DNA of 64,000 nucleotides from Stercorarius parasiticus (Eukaryota; Chordata; Aves; Charadriiformes; Stercorariidae). The stretch is from positions 921,206-985,205 of the forward strand of contig VWZL01004332.1 in the NCBI GenBank assembly GCA_013396915.1. Reading direction: 5' to 3'. This document shows, in pieces, positions 36,908 to 51,238 of this stretch. Under the pieces are notes generated by a model. It did no database searches and was not told the DNA's origin. It worked only from the letters and a program-made list of their open reading frames with translations. Both the position numbers and the translations under genes were made by a program. Positions within the stretch are counted from its first letter, which is position 1. Each line of letters begins with the position of its first letter.

Positions 36908-39900
36908 AAGTGACTGATAAGCTTTATCTGGGTTTCTACAAAGTGATGCTTTATGTTCCCTTTCTCTCCTTGACAGGGAGCTAAAGATAAGATTGATGAG
37001 AGAGATAGTGACTGGCTGGCAGTAAGAACGTTGTGATTGCTGTGGTTGTCAGAAGCCAGAACTGAGGAAGGAACCCAATTCACTCACTGATTCACTGTTA
37101 CCAAATCTGGACATAGCTAAATTCACTTTAAAAAAACCCAAAAGTGTAGTGGTGGATTTTGTTCCTAACGAGCCTAAAAAGAATGGAAACATTGTAAATA
37201 ACCTGTAGATTAAGGTTAGTTTATTTTCCTTAAATTTTTTAATTCCTCTGCTATAATCAAGAACTAGTATGATGAGTGTTTCTGAAATCCTCAAACGCAG
37301 AGAAGTTTCTGAAAGCTAGATCCTTGCCAGGAGAGGAAAAATATTGATCCCTGAATATATGTTATTTTGTGGCTACTTGAATTTCATATACTACAGAAAA
37401 GGAAAAAAACCCAATTCTTAGGCTTGGCCTAAGAATCAAAAACCACATTCTCATTTTATTACCAATAACCAGATCTTGTCTTTATTAAAATGTATAGGCA
37501 CCGGTAGTCGTGGTTTCTATTTCATAATCCGTTTTTTTCTGTTAGCGCATGGTTTTAACTAAGTGCTCCACAACAGGGCAAGTCCCATATTAAAGTGACC
37601 CTATACCCGAATAGTCTCTTAACCTCGGAGGGAAACCATTTTCTGCACTGCACTGTGTGGTTTCGGAAAACACTGAGATGCTTTATGTGATGTTACTGTA
37701 GGAAGGAACTGCATTTGTGACAGTGGTGATGATCGCTGCCAGTAGCCGGGCAGCCTGCCAGTGGCCGTTCCTGTTCAGGTATTTCCAGGTGCTATCAGCG
37801 TACAACCGCTCTCTGCCAGCCCTTCTGGGGAACGCTGCCAATGTATTTTGATTGCCCTGCTCTTTTTCCTTGTCTCATTTCATTTCCCAACGCTCTCTTT
37901 TTTTTTTTTTCTTCTGCCTCTGTACCATAATGATGATAGCGTGATAAGTTTTGTGAAGGATAATTTTAGGAAGATCGGTGCAGGAGCAAGTTGGTGGCCA
38001 TTCATGCTGTGCCAGATCTCCAAAGTGAAGTGGGGACAAAGAATCAGAGTATTTTCTTGTACAGCAAGTCTGTGATACCACTGAGTCAATATTAAAGCAG
38101 TTGCTTTCCGTAGGTATTGGTAACGTTAAAAAGTACTTGGTAAAAACCTCCCTTTTCCTTAAAAGAATGTGGAACTTTCACATATGAAAAATAAGATATT
38201 TTATGACTTCCGAATTATTATTTCAAGTCAGTTTCATTTCCATACTCTGACTCCCATTTTGGATTAGGATGCTCACAGCATACAATGTTAATCACACATT
38301 TTCAGGATATACGTTACAACTTTGTCTCATGAAATACTGTGTTAAATCAAAAGAATAGCGACTCATTTTTTATTAAGTGGAAGCAATGATTTTGTCACTT
38401 CTACATTTTTAAGTATTCCAAGTGAAGTTAAAGCAAGCCACAATGAAATGCTTTTATTTTTTCTACTGAAAAATTAAAGGAACTTAAGGAAAAGAAATCT
38501 AAAACAGTTTTACTAAAAAACAGCTAATGAGTAACTGCAAAGAATTACAGTCCCTAAAGAGTTGATGTACTAAACTGAAGTAATTGTGATTTGTAGTGAT
38601 AATAAGAGAACGGAAAGGGTAATGAGAAGAAAGGAAAGCTGGGAAAATAGATCTGATTTCTAGGGAGGAAAATACCTTGCTCTTAATATCAGCCAAACTA
38701 AACTTACTAATAGCATCACTGTTTAGTGGCATACTTAGCATAAACATGCTTCATCTGCAGAGTCTCTTAGAACTAGGTTTTTAATCTGGTCGCTTTATGA
38801 GCTGCATGAGAAGAAATCAAGAGACACAAAAGATCTTATCTGTGGAAACTTTACTTTCAAAAGGTTTGAGAATTAAGTATCTTAAAAGACTGTCATCCCT
38901 TAAGACATGCAGTTTTTGTTCTTTTCCAGGCTGGTTGAAAGCCTTCCTTTAGTATATCAATGGTTGGGCTCTTGTTAGGCAGAAAAGAATAGGTTATCTC
39001 TTCTTTTTCTATCTGCTCAATTGCAAAATTCCAAGTCAGATTTGTCTTTGATCTCTCTCAGTCTCCAGACATTCATATAGACGGAGCGTCTAATGGGACA
39101 TGGGCCAGTAGGTAAAATAAGCTGAACTTGGTGGTTTAAGGTTGCCACTGTGTAAGGGATTCTCAGTACTTATCCTTCAACACCTTGACATCTTTGATAT
39201 GACTAAACTTTTTGAACAAGATTGTTTTCATATGCTTTTCAGTTTAGTAATGAAAGTGACTTCTAAACACTAAGGGTAACCATGGTTCCATTTATTTGGT
39301 ATCACTGTCCTCCTGCAAGTCAAAATTACTATTGGGGCTTATTATAAGCATCAGCGATCTTTAAGTGCTATTGCCTGAAAATGTTGACTGTTGTTGGAGA
39401 ACACTTTACCCTTCTGCTGTCCGTAAATGGCTCAGCATTAAGAAAAGATCTAAACATATACATAAATAGAGGGATTCTTAATCTCTGTAGGAAATTGTTT
39501 TAGAAACATGAGCTATTACGAAGTTATGTAGCATTTCAATTCCTGCATGGAGATGCCGTAAAATAAATCTGTTTTTATACGCAAAGTGACAGTTCTGTGG
39601 CAATGTAAATGGCAATTATGAATGTAACTACTTATTTACAGCAGAATTAATTTAAAATATTGTTCCATTTAGAGAGGCTCAGCAGGGAGCTCATCCTGTT
39701 CTTCTAGATGCTTTGTTTTGTCATTCTAGTTTACAACTTTCATTGTTTCCTTCAACCCTCATCAAATCTATACTGTTGTATGCTACCTCTGTGCTCACTG
39801 ATTTGAAAAGTAATTTTCAAAATCAATGTATAATTATTATTTTTTTTAATTAGGTACAGCTAATCTGTGTAAATGATGCATATCATGCTAACACTGATAG

Positions 39901-40105
39901 GACATGACATGAAAACCTGTTAATCCTACCATTACTGAGCATTTAATGCCTGCGTTTACACCTTTCTGTAGTAGTAAATTATCCCTACTATTAATTTTGT
40001 TCAGATTTACTGAGTTGTTCTCAGTTCCATGCGAATTTTACTGTGAGTTGAGGAAATCGGAACAACTCTTCCCTTGTGCGTAATCAATGCAATTATTCCA
40101 ATGTC

Positions 40106-40151
40106 AAAAAAAAAGGCAAAAAAACCAAAAAACCAAAAAAACCCCCAAAAA
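40106..40151. repeat. A/C-rich low-complexity tract
   Basis: Runs of A are broken by CC and CCCCC (for example AAAAAACCAAAAAACCCCC-like order). It is one of several same-style tracts in the window. Confidence 0.85.
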
Positions 40152-43100
40152 GTATAACAGACAAGAGAAAAGGTTTTTATGATTCCACAGGTAGTGATGG
40201 CATAGACAAAATTGTTTTGAAATACCCATAGCGTTATTCCCCTCATCACAAAGTAAGGAGTGCTTCGCAGCATTCTGTATTGATCTACGTATGCTGGCAA
40301 CAGAAGAAATGCAGGGAAAAGCGTGGAGATGTGTGATCCTGACCACCTTTCTAAGGCACAGAAAAGTTTGATCCTCCTAACCAGTTTGACAATCTGTTTT
40401 TCTGTGGTTGAAGGGAAATTCTTTTTTCTTTTTTCTCTTTTTAATAAAAAAACCATTGCTTATAATCCGATAATTTTCTATCATGTTTGGTTCAACAAAA
40501 ACCAACTTGTTCTAGCACTTCTGCAGGGAGCTTACTGTTTCAACTGAAGTGGAATTAAATGCATGCACGTTAAATCAGGAAGTCTGTATTCATCCAGTTG
40601 TATTATTGATTCTCAATTAACTTTCTGAAAAAGATCTTGTACTAGAGTTCTGATGAGCAAGTGAAGCTACTTGCTAAGCAGGCAGACAGTATATCACAGA
40701 AGCACTCTGTCTGTGACTAAGAATTACCTACAAATAGAATACATGAGTTGCTGATGAACTAAGGAACACAAAAAAATGGATATACTCCATGGATATGTCT
40801 ACATGGTGCGCTCAGTGGAAAGGCAATATTCCACATCCTTTCTTGTTCCTGTGCAAGAAGGACAGGACTTATGCAAGAACCTGTTTTAATGGAATTCCTA
40901 GATGAGGTGTTTAGGCTGAGGGGGCAGGGAGAGAACACTGAGGTTATGAGTATTTTCCATTTGAGGTCTTCAACATCTGAGTCTCTAAGATTCACATTTC
41001 CCTGTCTTGCACCCTAATTTGTCTCTGCTGGATGTTTGCCACTTTGGATTTCATTCTCCAGAGCTTGCCAGTCATATCACCAGGTGCCTCTAATTGGATT
41101 AGACGGTTCCACTCATAGCCCTTTTCTGAGGAAAAGTTATTCTGGCTGCCATTTCAGAGGATCATTTCTAACTATTTTTATATTTAGTTAGGATGAAAGC
41201 TATGAGATACCTGCAAAATGGAAGGGGCTTTGATCCTGTCTCGCTTGAAATATTTATATGGAAGAAAAGTTTTTTAGAGCTTCTGAATCACAGAAGCCAA
41301 GATCTCAGTGGGATGCCAATTAAATCTCTCCTGACTAGCTTTCCTGTTTGCCATTTGCCCTTGTTTATGTGGACAATGCAGATACACATGCTGCTCGGTG
41401 AATAAGCACTGTTATTTTATTTATTGTGGAACATATATAAATTATTCTGTCATTAGAAGTATCAGAGTATGGTGACCGGAAATTAACTTCCATACAATTT
41501 GTGATTGCATTGTTCAACCCGAATACATTCTCACTGCTGCTAATAACAATTTCTTCTGTGACTTTTAATATGTGAAATTAACCTACCATTCTAGGTTAAT
41601 GCCAATGCTTAGAAATTCAGCTGTGCATTTCATTTATCACTTTGTGAGCTTGAATACTACTAAAAGATTTTAAAAGCTCAATTACATTTCTAGCTATTTA
41701 ACAGCTACGGTGCGCATTTATTCTGCATAAGTATTGTGGAAAAAAAGGTGTTTTCTTTGTGGTGTAGCCAAGAATAAACTTTTCCATCTCTATCATGGTG
41801 CAAAAATGTAGGAAAGTTTCTTTCTGTATTTTGATTTTTAATTTTCTGTTGGGTTAGTTTTAGAAGTTTAATTTCCACTCAATCTCTAAGACGACAGTTT
41901 CATCTCAGACCCTGTATCACGTTGTCAGAAGGTCTGCCACGATGGCTACACGACTGTTCTGTCTTACTTTTCCCTTTTTACTTCTATTTGTGTAAGTAGC
42001 AGTCTTTAAATAAGTCAGACAAATACCTTGATCTTTCTTTAGTAATCAACTACAAATACAAATTGGTGGTCTTTTAATCTTGCTTCTTAAGTAATTCTTT
42101 CAGCCAATCGATGGTTGAATGTCTTTCTCTGAAGGTCCTTTCTTTTTTTGCCCCTGTGTAGGAAACACCCATGAGAAGTGAAACATCTGCAACTTAAAGA
42201 AAATAAAAAGCAGGCTGATAAATGACTAGCAATTTTCTAAGGTGCTTGAACACTTTTTTTCCCAGGAAAGGTATAGGCTTAGCTATTTCTATTTCTGGAA
42301 AATGGGGTCATTTAAGGCCTTACAGGTTAAAAACTCAAAAGGTAATAGCAAGAACATGGGCAAAGAACATTATGCCATGCTCTAACTGTCCGTCATAGGA
42401 AAGTTGGTTTTGGTGTGTTGTGTGGTGTGTTTTTTGGTTTTTTTTTTAAGTTTCCTTCAAATACTTAAGAAGCAAATCCTAAAACTCTTATTGACAGGTC
42501 TTATTCATTGCAAGTCCTCCTGATGGAGAGTTCTGACTATGAAGATGTGGGATTTTTCCCCTGCTGCTGTAACATTAACTGCACAGTTGAGACAAGTACT
42601 CTAATCTTTCTTAGCATCCTTTCTTTTTTTTTCATGGAGAGAATGCTAGTAATTAGAACCCGATAGTTTTATTCTTATTCTCATTCAGAACTCCCCGGTT
42701 ACTATAAACCTCATCTTGCTTCTGTTTGGCTTAAGCTGATTTGTTCTTAATCCATTATTGTACAGAGTTAAAAAAATTTAAAACATCAAACTGCACAGTT
42801 CTGTTTTATTTCTTGAAATGAAAACTGAATGGAAAGAGAAAAACAGAATTACATGAATGAAATTACATGGCCTGACCTAGTTTTCATAGACTCTACAGAC
42901 TTGAATGACTGAGGTAACAGCATTTTAAAAAATTTTGTTAAAATGTGTAGATGCTATATGATTTTTTTAAAATTTACTTTTTTATTTTAAAGATATCAAA
43001 TACAATAATCAGTCTTGTTCAGTTTATGTACTATATGTTGAAGCTATTAATTTTTAATATCCTCTTTATCAAGTAGTCCTCTGTTGCTTCATTGAAGAAC

Positions 43101-43274
43101 ATCTATGTGTTCTTTTTATAGTCAAATTTAAGAACGATATATAACTATAGCTGTTGGTCAATACTGTACCCAAGGACTTTACAGTCCTTGATATTACCCG
43201 TGAAGAATGAAATTATCATTTCACTGCCTAGATAGGCTTGGAATGGACAGTATTGCAAAGTGGAAAATAGGAGT

Positions 43275-43318
43275 AAAAGAAAAAAACCAAAACCACAACC
43301 CCCCCAACCCCAAACAAT
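43275..43318. repeat. A/C-rich low-complexity tract
   Basis: AAAAAACCAAAACCACAACC is followed by CCCCCAACCCCAAACAA; pure A and C over about 40 bases. Confidence 0.85.
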
Positions 43319-45117
43319 TAATGCGGTTATTAATTGTTGCTGATTATATGAGATAATTTTTTTAAAATAAAGATTACTGAGGTTTACAGACCTGCTGGAA
43401 CTTATTTTACCCACTTGGCTTGTAAAGACACCGGGCGGCTGCTGCATGTGCTTATTCTTTATTTCTTCTAAAATTTTATTGGCGTTACTCCTCATTTACA
43501 CTACCATTACCATACACACAATAATGTTCTAGAAAATGTATGTAATGATAGAAATCTAGACTTGAATAAACTGAAAACTAGGACATATCTTTGGCAAGTA
43601 ATTAGGTAGTTTGAGGACATTTTATCTTTTCTGATGACTGTTGGAAGAACAGAGCCAACATAAGAGAGAATAATTTGCAACTACAATAATACCCAAAGCT
43701 CCTAAAGTGAACCTTTTACATTAGGAGGTATTCAAAGTAATTTTTTCAGGTTAAAACATAACCACTGAGCATCTGAGCCAGGAACAAACTTTGTTGTATC
43801 ATTAGACTTCTTTGCCCCTGTTTGTTGTGGGAAATGATATTTTAAATGTTTTCAATACACGTATATACGCACCTGCGTGGATGGTATGTTTTAGAGATCT
43901 GAACTTTTTGACATGACTTTTATGCTGTATCTTTAAAAAAAGAGCAAGTGGTGTAATAATAGCCCAATTAAAAAAAGAGTTGTTCCAGCTTTCCACCATA
44001 ATTTTCTAATAAGCAGTATAGAAAAGCAAAAACTGGGAGAAATAACATTAGGCTAGTGAATGGAGAATGTTTGGATATTAATTATTTGTTGGCTGTGATA
44101 GTTATCTTCTCTGAGGGGGTTTACATTTTCCGAGGCTCTCACTTGTTTGTCTGTATTGTGTTTTTGAAGTTCTAAGTTCTGAAGAGGCAAGTATTAGATG
44201 TAGTAATATGCTTTTACATTGCCTCAATTTTCAGAAGCCCTGATTGTTCTTGGAGGTCCAAAACACAGTTGGTACATCTAATGTTTGATATGTTTTCAAT
44301 TTAGGGAAGAAAATAAAATACTGCCTGCTGTGTAGCATAGGAAATCTGTCTTGCCAATGTCAACTGAAATTCTAATTAGAATTTATTTGTCTGTGTCTTC
44401 TTTGGCTCCTTGTCCTACTCTCTGAATTGTGTTTCTATGCTGTTTTTTACAGGTGATTTTTATATAAGCATCAGGAATATGGTGTCTTAATACCCTTTAC
44501 TTATTTTAGAGAACGCTGTGTTAATATTTAGTAAAAGCACTGAGGCTAGCGCTGACCCAGCATACTTGAGGAGAAAAATCAACACTTAAAGGCTCAAATT
44601 ATACTCTAATGTTTTGTTTTATGTAGATCCATAGACTTTTTTCTAAGGAATTATAATTTATTTCCTGAAACATGACTGAACGTGGTTCTTAAGCTTAAAC
44701 AGTGTTTTCCATCAAAAACCTCTTTCCTGGAAGTGCCATAGAAAGAACTAAAATTCCAGAAGGAACGGCAGAGAAAAGGTGCCTTGCCTAAACCTATTTC
44801 TGGGAAAACCCCTACAGAGTAAACAGCTTTACAGACTTTTATAGTAGGTAAAGAAAATATCTGGAGTTGGTCAGTGTCTACACAGTGAATACTTTGCATG
44901 TCTCATAGTTAAGAAACTGGCAATTGCCATTTGATTTATCTCCAAACATATGGGAATTACCAAGAAAGGAAAAAATAATTACATTAATTGGTAAATGAAT
45001 ATTAGCCAAGTTCTCCTGATTCTGTTCTGTGCAATCTTCTAACCAGTCTGATTTTTGAAATGTAGCACATCTTAAAGCAGCTGGGTACTTTCCACTCTTG
45101 GAACCAGCGCTAAAACT

Positions 45118-45222
45118 CAGTTACTCTAAAATCAGTGTCATTGGGAAGTGTCTGGCCTTCTGTGTGTTCCAGTTTCCTTGTTTCCAAAACAGTAATGGAG
45201 TTTACCTGAGAGGAAGCTCTGA
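45118..45222 (+). mobile_element. Possible ancient MIR-type SINE remnant
   Basis: TCAGTGTCATTGGGAAGTG, CTGTGTGTTCCAGTTTCCTT, GTTTCCAAAACAGTAATGG and GTTTACCTGAGAGGAAG follow the 3' half of MIR (tRNA-unrelated core and L2-like tail) in order. High divergence and recall-based matching limit confidence. Confidence 0.38.
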
Positions 45223-46801
45223 GTTTTTGTTGTGCTAGTTTTCATATTTTTACCTGAAGGTAGTGTAGAAGACAGTTGTATACTGCGGCCAAAGCATATT
45301 ATTTGGCTGTAAGTGTTAACCTTGCCAGGAGAATGCTTTTGTGTAAGTTTCTGAGTTTCTGTAGGTTTCTTGCCTATATGTTATTATTTGTAGAAAATTG
45401 TAGGTAAAGGCTGTATTTTGGTTCGTCTTTCCCTCAGGGTTTCCAGTCTTGGGCATTTTCAGGTTATGTAATGTTAACAGCTCTTAGAATTTTGCCAGAG
45501 ACACATCTTTTTACCTTCTGGTGCTATGCAGATGCATCAGAATTTAGTCTTTCATTATAAATAAAATGTGTGTTTCCAGTCTTTTTTATTCTGATTTTTC
45601 AAAAAGTAAACCACAGAACGTGTTAAAAAAAAAAATAAAATAAAAATTCTGGGTTGAGGTGCACGGGTATATATGGAAGATTGTCTTCAAGATAGCCAAA
45701 GCAGTTTGAATATATCATATCTTCCTTATACTTGAGGGATGTTATTCTCACATAACATATCTAGCTTTTTTTGTTGAGAGAAACAGGCTTTGGATTTGGG
45801 AAAGCGTTATACCTGTTTTTTGGCTTTAAACTCCCCTCCTCTCCTCCATCACATTTGTGTTATAATTCTTGCAAAGGAATTTCAATTTCAGTTAACTTGT
45901 TTGTACAAAATCCCAGGATAATAGTATTCGTTCATTTCTTCTAGTGAATTTCGTAATCAAAATGCAATACAACAGTTTATACTATTCAGTAAAATGTCTT
46001 TTATGTCCAAGACTGTACTGTTACGACTTACTTAGCCCTTAAAACAAGAACCAGTTGTGCTACACATCATTACATGGCATTAGCTGCACAGACCTTTCAA
46101 TATTGCATCAGAACCTACGGAGGGTTCTGAAAATAGGAAATGTAAATTACAGTAAGCCATACCCGTACATGGAATGAAAGTAGTGTTTGCTGAATAGTGT
46201 TCTCTTCTGTCACTCAGAATTTTCCTCAGACCTGCACTTTATATGCTGAAATGGTCCTAACTTGGCTTCTGTGAAGGAGTGATTTTTGGTTTTGAGAAGT
46301 TCAAATGTCAGAGTGTTGGAGGGGCAAATGGGAAGAGATAGGATTTAAGTGATCTCCCTCACTCCCAAATCTCAGTGAAGACAGCTGAAATGTTAAATTA
46401 TTACAGTTTGACTTAAAAATAGCCCTGGTTGCTAGGCAATGATGAAGATTTGTTCTATAGGAAACCAGACTTGTGTTGCCCAGGATCTAAAATTGTATGC
46501 CTGTTGTGTGTGCATGTTTATTTTTATATATATAAATGCATGTGTGTATATATGCTAAATTCACAAATAAGTACGAACTTGAAAGTTTGCATACACTAGG
46601 CTTTGGGTTGTGTTTTTTTTTTTTTGCATTTCTTAGATCTCATATGTGAGTATACCAAAGATTTACTCATTCCAAGTCCTCTCATTCTTGACAAGTCTGG
46701 GGTACCTCGGTTCTCCTAATTTTTGTTTGTCTTTTTCCATCTCCAGTTTACTATCTGGCTTTTAGATTCTCTCCTTAATTATGCAAAAATCCTTTCTCCT
46801 T

Positions 46802-46846
46802 AAAAAAGAAACAATCCAAAAAAAACCCCAAGGGAAAAAAAGAAGG
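46802..46846. repeat. A-rich low-complexity tract
   Basis: A runs interspersed with CC, CCCC and GGG. Confidence 0.8.
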
Positions 46847-49800
46847 GGAGGCATTTCACTTAATAATTATGGGACTGCAACAGTTATGGGTTCTTTCACA
46901 GCTGAAATATTATAGATAGGTCCTAGTATATCAGTGGTGTAAGAACATACAATGTTACTGTAGTGTTTCAGTGGAAATAAATATGTATTTGAATTAGACC
47001 AGCAGGATTTGTGTCCTTAGACTTGTTTTTCGGTTTCATCCCATTTGCTTTTGATTTCACAACCATTCATCTTTTATTATCGTTTTTGTACGATCCACTA
47101 TTACGTAATTATCATGGATTTAATAGATTTCAATATTCTTGGTCTCCTTTTACTTCTTTTAAAGGTAACATTAGAAACATTGCTTTCACTTCATGGTGTT
47201 CAAATAATTCAGGGACCTGGCAAAGCTTTAGTTTTTTCAGCCACCCTCTTAGGCTGTCCTACACTGCTGAATCTTCATCTCAGGCAGTCCTTAGAGCCAG
47301 GTAGGTCTGAATTAACTACAGTAGCAATTCTTGTTGTTCCTAGAAGGAATCTGAAACTCAGTTTGAGTTGCTAAGTTCAGTTGTGCACATGGAACAGTAT
47401 GATTTCTTCAGTGTTTATTTGTCCATCTGCAGAGAAATGTGCTGCTGTTATTTTCTTGAGGTCTTTTAGAAGTGTTACAGCAGTGTGTACCCCCCACCTT
47501 AAACCTAAATACTCTATAGACACAATGGATTTGTAGGAGGATTTCTGTAAACAGGAAAATTAGAATTCCTTTTTGCATACTGAATAAGCCAGGAGCATAC
47601 ATAATAGTGGTTTGACAATGTCAAGAATAAGAGCTAAAACAGGGGACTGTTTTAGGTTTCATAAAAGGGAGGCATAACAATGGGTAAGGAGTGTGTCAAA
47701 CATATTGCAGAGGGGTGGAATACATATTAATCAGCCTATTTGAACAGGGCACTAGAGCTTCAGTTTCATCTGCTGCTATAAAGAAGCAGTATCTGAGCGT
47801 GAAATTAGCAGTCAAGTAATACATATGCCATAGCCAAAAGCAAAACAATTAGCTGCACGGATCCACAGAGTTTTATCTACTGATTCTATTGCGTTTTCAG
47901 CTCCAAACTTGATGGTTTTTCACTCACTGAGCAGCAAAGGCAGTAAACAAAATTAATTTGCTGAAAAAGAAGTATTATTCTAGCCTGCAGCAGCGACTCA
48001 GCCTTGTAACTTTAGTGGGCAGTATGGTGCAAGCAGCATCTGTAGTCAATGGTAAACATGTGGTGTTTGTATACTGCAGACTAAAACACATTAAGTCCTG
48101 TTAAAATCAGTTGGAACATGTACTCCAGCATGGATCTTCATTTGTGTATGTGTTAGAGAAAACCATTCAGAAATTTGGTTCTGTGTTTGAGACCAAAGCT
48201 CATCAGCGCTGTCTTGTGGTGTTCAGTTACTCGGTGTGAACTGCATTTAGGTCAGGATGGGAGCTTGCTGCCTTCTAGACATAGGAAAAGTATCGTTAAT
48301 GATCATTTACATGGTGAAGCACAAATATATTCTTCTTATGCACTATTGGGTTTTACAAAGTATCGAGTTATGTTAAAAAACCCAGTTTGAGTCCATTCTC
48401 CTATCTGTGCCTCCTATTAAAATTAGATCAGTAGAAAATTGCAATGATGGGTAAAGACAATGTTTATTTTTGACTGCAGAAATGCTGTTACACAGAAATG
48501 ATGGCCAGTGGCATAAAAATCACCTAAGAAATTACTGTATTGCTCAAATGTTATATTAAGTAAGGAAATCTTAAGGCTTTTGGCATTTTCCCAGTCACAG
48601 TCAGTTTGTTAGACTGTAATAAGGTGCACAGCGTGCACTGTAACTCAGTTAATAACCATTTATAGTTTAAAGATGTTCCCTGTAGCCATGTTTTTGTTCT
48701 GTTTGCTCTTGTGGGCATTTATGGAGTAGCATCCACTGTTCTGTGAGAACAGGCACATACGGAAGACAAGTCTTAAGCTCAGGCTTTCAAATCCTTATGA
48801 ATGGGGTTTTAATTCTGGGAATTTAACCTATAATCAGGGTTAGCAACATATTCCAGTGGAAAGGATCTTCGTTTGACATGTCATTATCACAGTAACAGCC
48901 AGCTGTCTCTCAATTACAGAATGACACTCTCTTTTCTAAACCAAAGTTAATTAGAATGTTTCCCCTAATGTTGGTCTAAGGACAATTTTAAAAAGGAGCA
49001 TGTGAAGAATGGCAAATGAAAAAAACCAAAAGCATCAGGTTCAATGCACGTTTCACACGCCTTTTTAAAGTAATCAAGCATAGGTATTTCCTTTCTGTAC
49101 CTTTTTTCCCAAGACACAACAACAAAGCAAATGTTGAGACAATGAAAACACAAATGTGTACACGCTAGATTTTGTTCATAGGCTTTACATCAGTAGATTT
49201 CTTGGATGCTTTGTCTGTCTCTCTTTTCTTAGCTCTTTTTGTTTCTACCTGTAAGCTAGCAAATACAAGGAGCATGTTCCTTGTCACAGCCATGTGTATA
49301 ACTTGCAATTTTTGACACAAACCTTGTATGTGTGTGTTGTGGCGTGTGACTGTAATCACTTTTAACTTTACTGATTCCAAGCTTTTAACTTCTTTATGAG
49401 GGTTTGTCCTGCTTTCTTCCTTTAGAATTTAGCTGAACCAAAGCAGAAGGTTATTTTCAATAATCATAGTAAATAATTCCCTTTTATTGATTAAGAACAT
49501 AATGAAGAGGTTTGTATCAAAAATCAAAAAATATTCTTTTGCGAATAGTAGCCCAAAATGGATGCCTATAGAAGAATACCTAAGCAAGGCTGACATATAT
49601 AATCATCCCTCTTACTCCTCTCCAAACCTTCCGTTGTTTGAAACTTGAGTGATTTTTTTCAGCCTAATAGAGTTGGTGTGCATTAAACAACTCATGGTTG
49701 ATTTCCATAAGTTTGTCTAGTTTCTCATTAAACATAAACAAATTCATAGCATCTACACAGCATCAAGCTTCAGGTTTTTCAACTGAATGGAGTGCTGTGA

Positions 49801-51132
49801 CCAAAAGCATTTAGTTTTTATAACAAATCCAAAAATTATGCAATATAAAGTTCAGGACAAAGATGACTGGTATTAACATTTCTAAAAACAAAATTTAAAA
49901 ACTGTGACTTTAAGGTTGTGTTTGAAAACTTCTATTTTATAGGTGATTAATAGACACTTGCATTTTCATGTGTGAGAGGAGAAATATTTGCTTTTTCTCT
50001 TGCTCAGGCTGTGGAGATGCAGAAGCTTTATACACAACTGCTTAAGACTTTCAGATCAATATTTTCTTTACTACACAAACCAAATCCCCAAGGGTGCAAT
50101 CAGACTGAGTAGGAAATTACTTCCTTCCTGCCCTTTTCTACACATGTATCAGTATTCAGTTATCGCAGAACATCTGTTATCTAAGCAAATTAAAACTGGA
50201 CAGAAAACACGGTATTGCCTGATCAATAAAGTACAACTGCTCTAGTCTTCGGGTTTTTGCTCATCCTCTATGAAGGACTGTTTCAAACTTTCCGTAAAAA
50301 TAAGAATTAAGTATTTTTCTTCTGGTAGATAAGTATGTATGAATGCATTTATCACATCACTGTAGTATACTTTCACTTCAAGCTCCTATTTTTCAGTCGA
50401 AGCTTCTTATGACTTTTAGCTTATGTTCCTTTTGATTTGAATTCTGAACATACTTTGTTAATGGAGATTAGAATTGTTCTGGTAAATTTTTAAGCACTTA
50501 GTTAAGTGATGGGTTGACAACTATTACTGCATTGTACTATATAGTATTTTATCACAGCTGTTGGGCCAATTTAAAACTGTTAAAATTTTTTTATATGTAC
50601 ATATTTTAATATAAAAATGATCCTTGATGTGGAAATATATTCACAAAGAAGTCAAGATATAGCATATTATAGAAGAGGGAACTTTCAAGAATAGATGCAC
50701 TTGGGTGGGTTTTTTTGTTTGTTTCATAATAGGTCACTGATTTGGTCATCAGAAAATGAAGTAGAAGCACTGTCACTGTTCTATCTATTTTATAGGTTCC
50801 AAATTACATAATTTCTTCTTCCATTAAAAAAAAAAAAAGAGGAAAAAAAAAAGCAAAAGGCTGAAGGGTTAATATTGCTTGATTTTTATGATCTGGGCTA
50901 CATGTTGTTGCCTTGATGGCAACAGAAGAGAGATGAAGTTTAACTCAGAAGCGTGTTCTGAAAATGCTAAAAGAATATAACACTGATCTGGGAGAGAATT
51001 CTCTATACTGTGGAAACCTGTAGCGTCATTTTACAGAGTGAAATTCAAACAAGTTGTTGTAGTCTAAAAAATGTATTGAAATGGCTCTGTAGTGTTTTTC
51101 CATATGAAGACATTCTTTATTGCTCCCTCACA

Positions 51133-51200
51133 NNNNNNNNNNNNNNNNNNNNNNNNNNNNNNNNNNNNNNNNNNNNNNNNNNNNNNNNNNNNNNNNNNNN
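51133..51200. other. Assembly gap (68 N)
   Basis: A run of N ends directly at a 12-base A run (51201-51212) that leads into an A/C-rich tract. The missing bases are probably more of this hard-to-sequence low-complexity DNA. Frames crossing it are meaningless. Confidence 0.97.
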
Positions 51201-51238
51201 AAAAAAAAAAAACAAACAACAAAACCCCCCAAATAAAA
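51201..51238. repeat. A/C-rich low-complexity tract beside gap
   Basis: Twelve A, then CAAACAACAAAACCCCCC and AAATAAAA. It resembles the other A/C tracts in the window. Confidence 0.85.

Noticed and set aside
40007..40456. 149-codon minus-strand open frame rich in Phe and Trp
   Set aside because: The aromatic-rich part comes from translating the A/C tract in reverse. There is no motif and no splice or start context.
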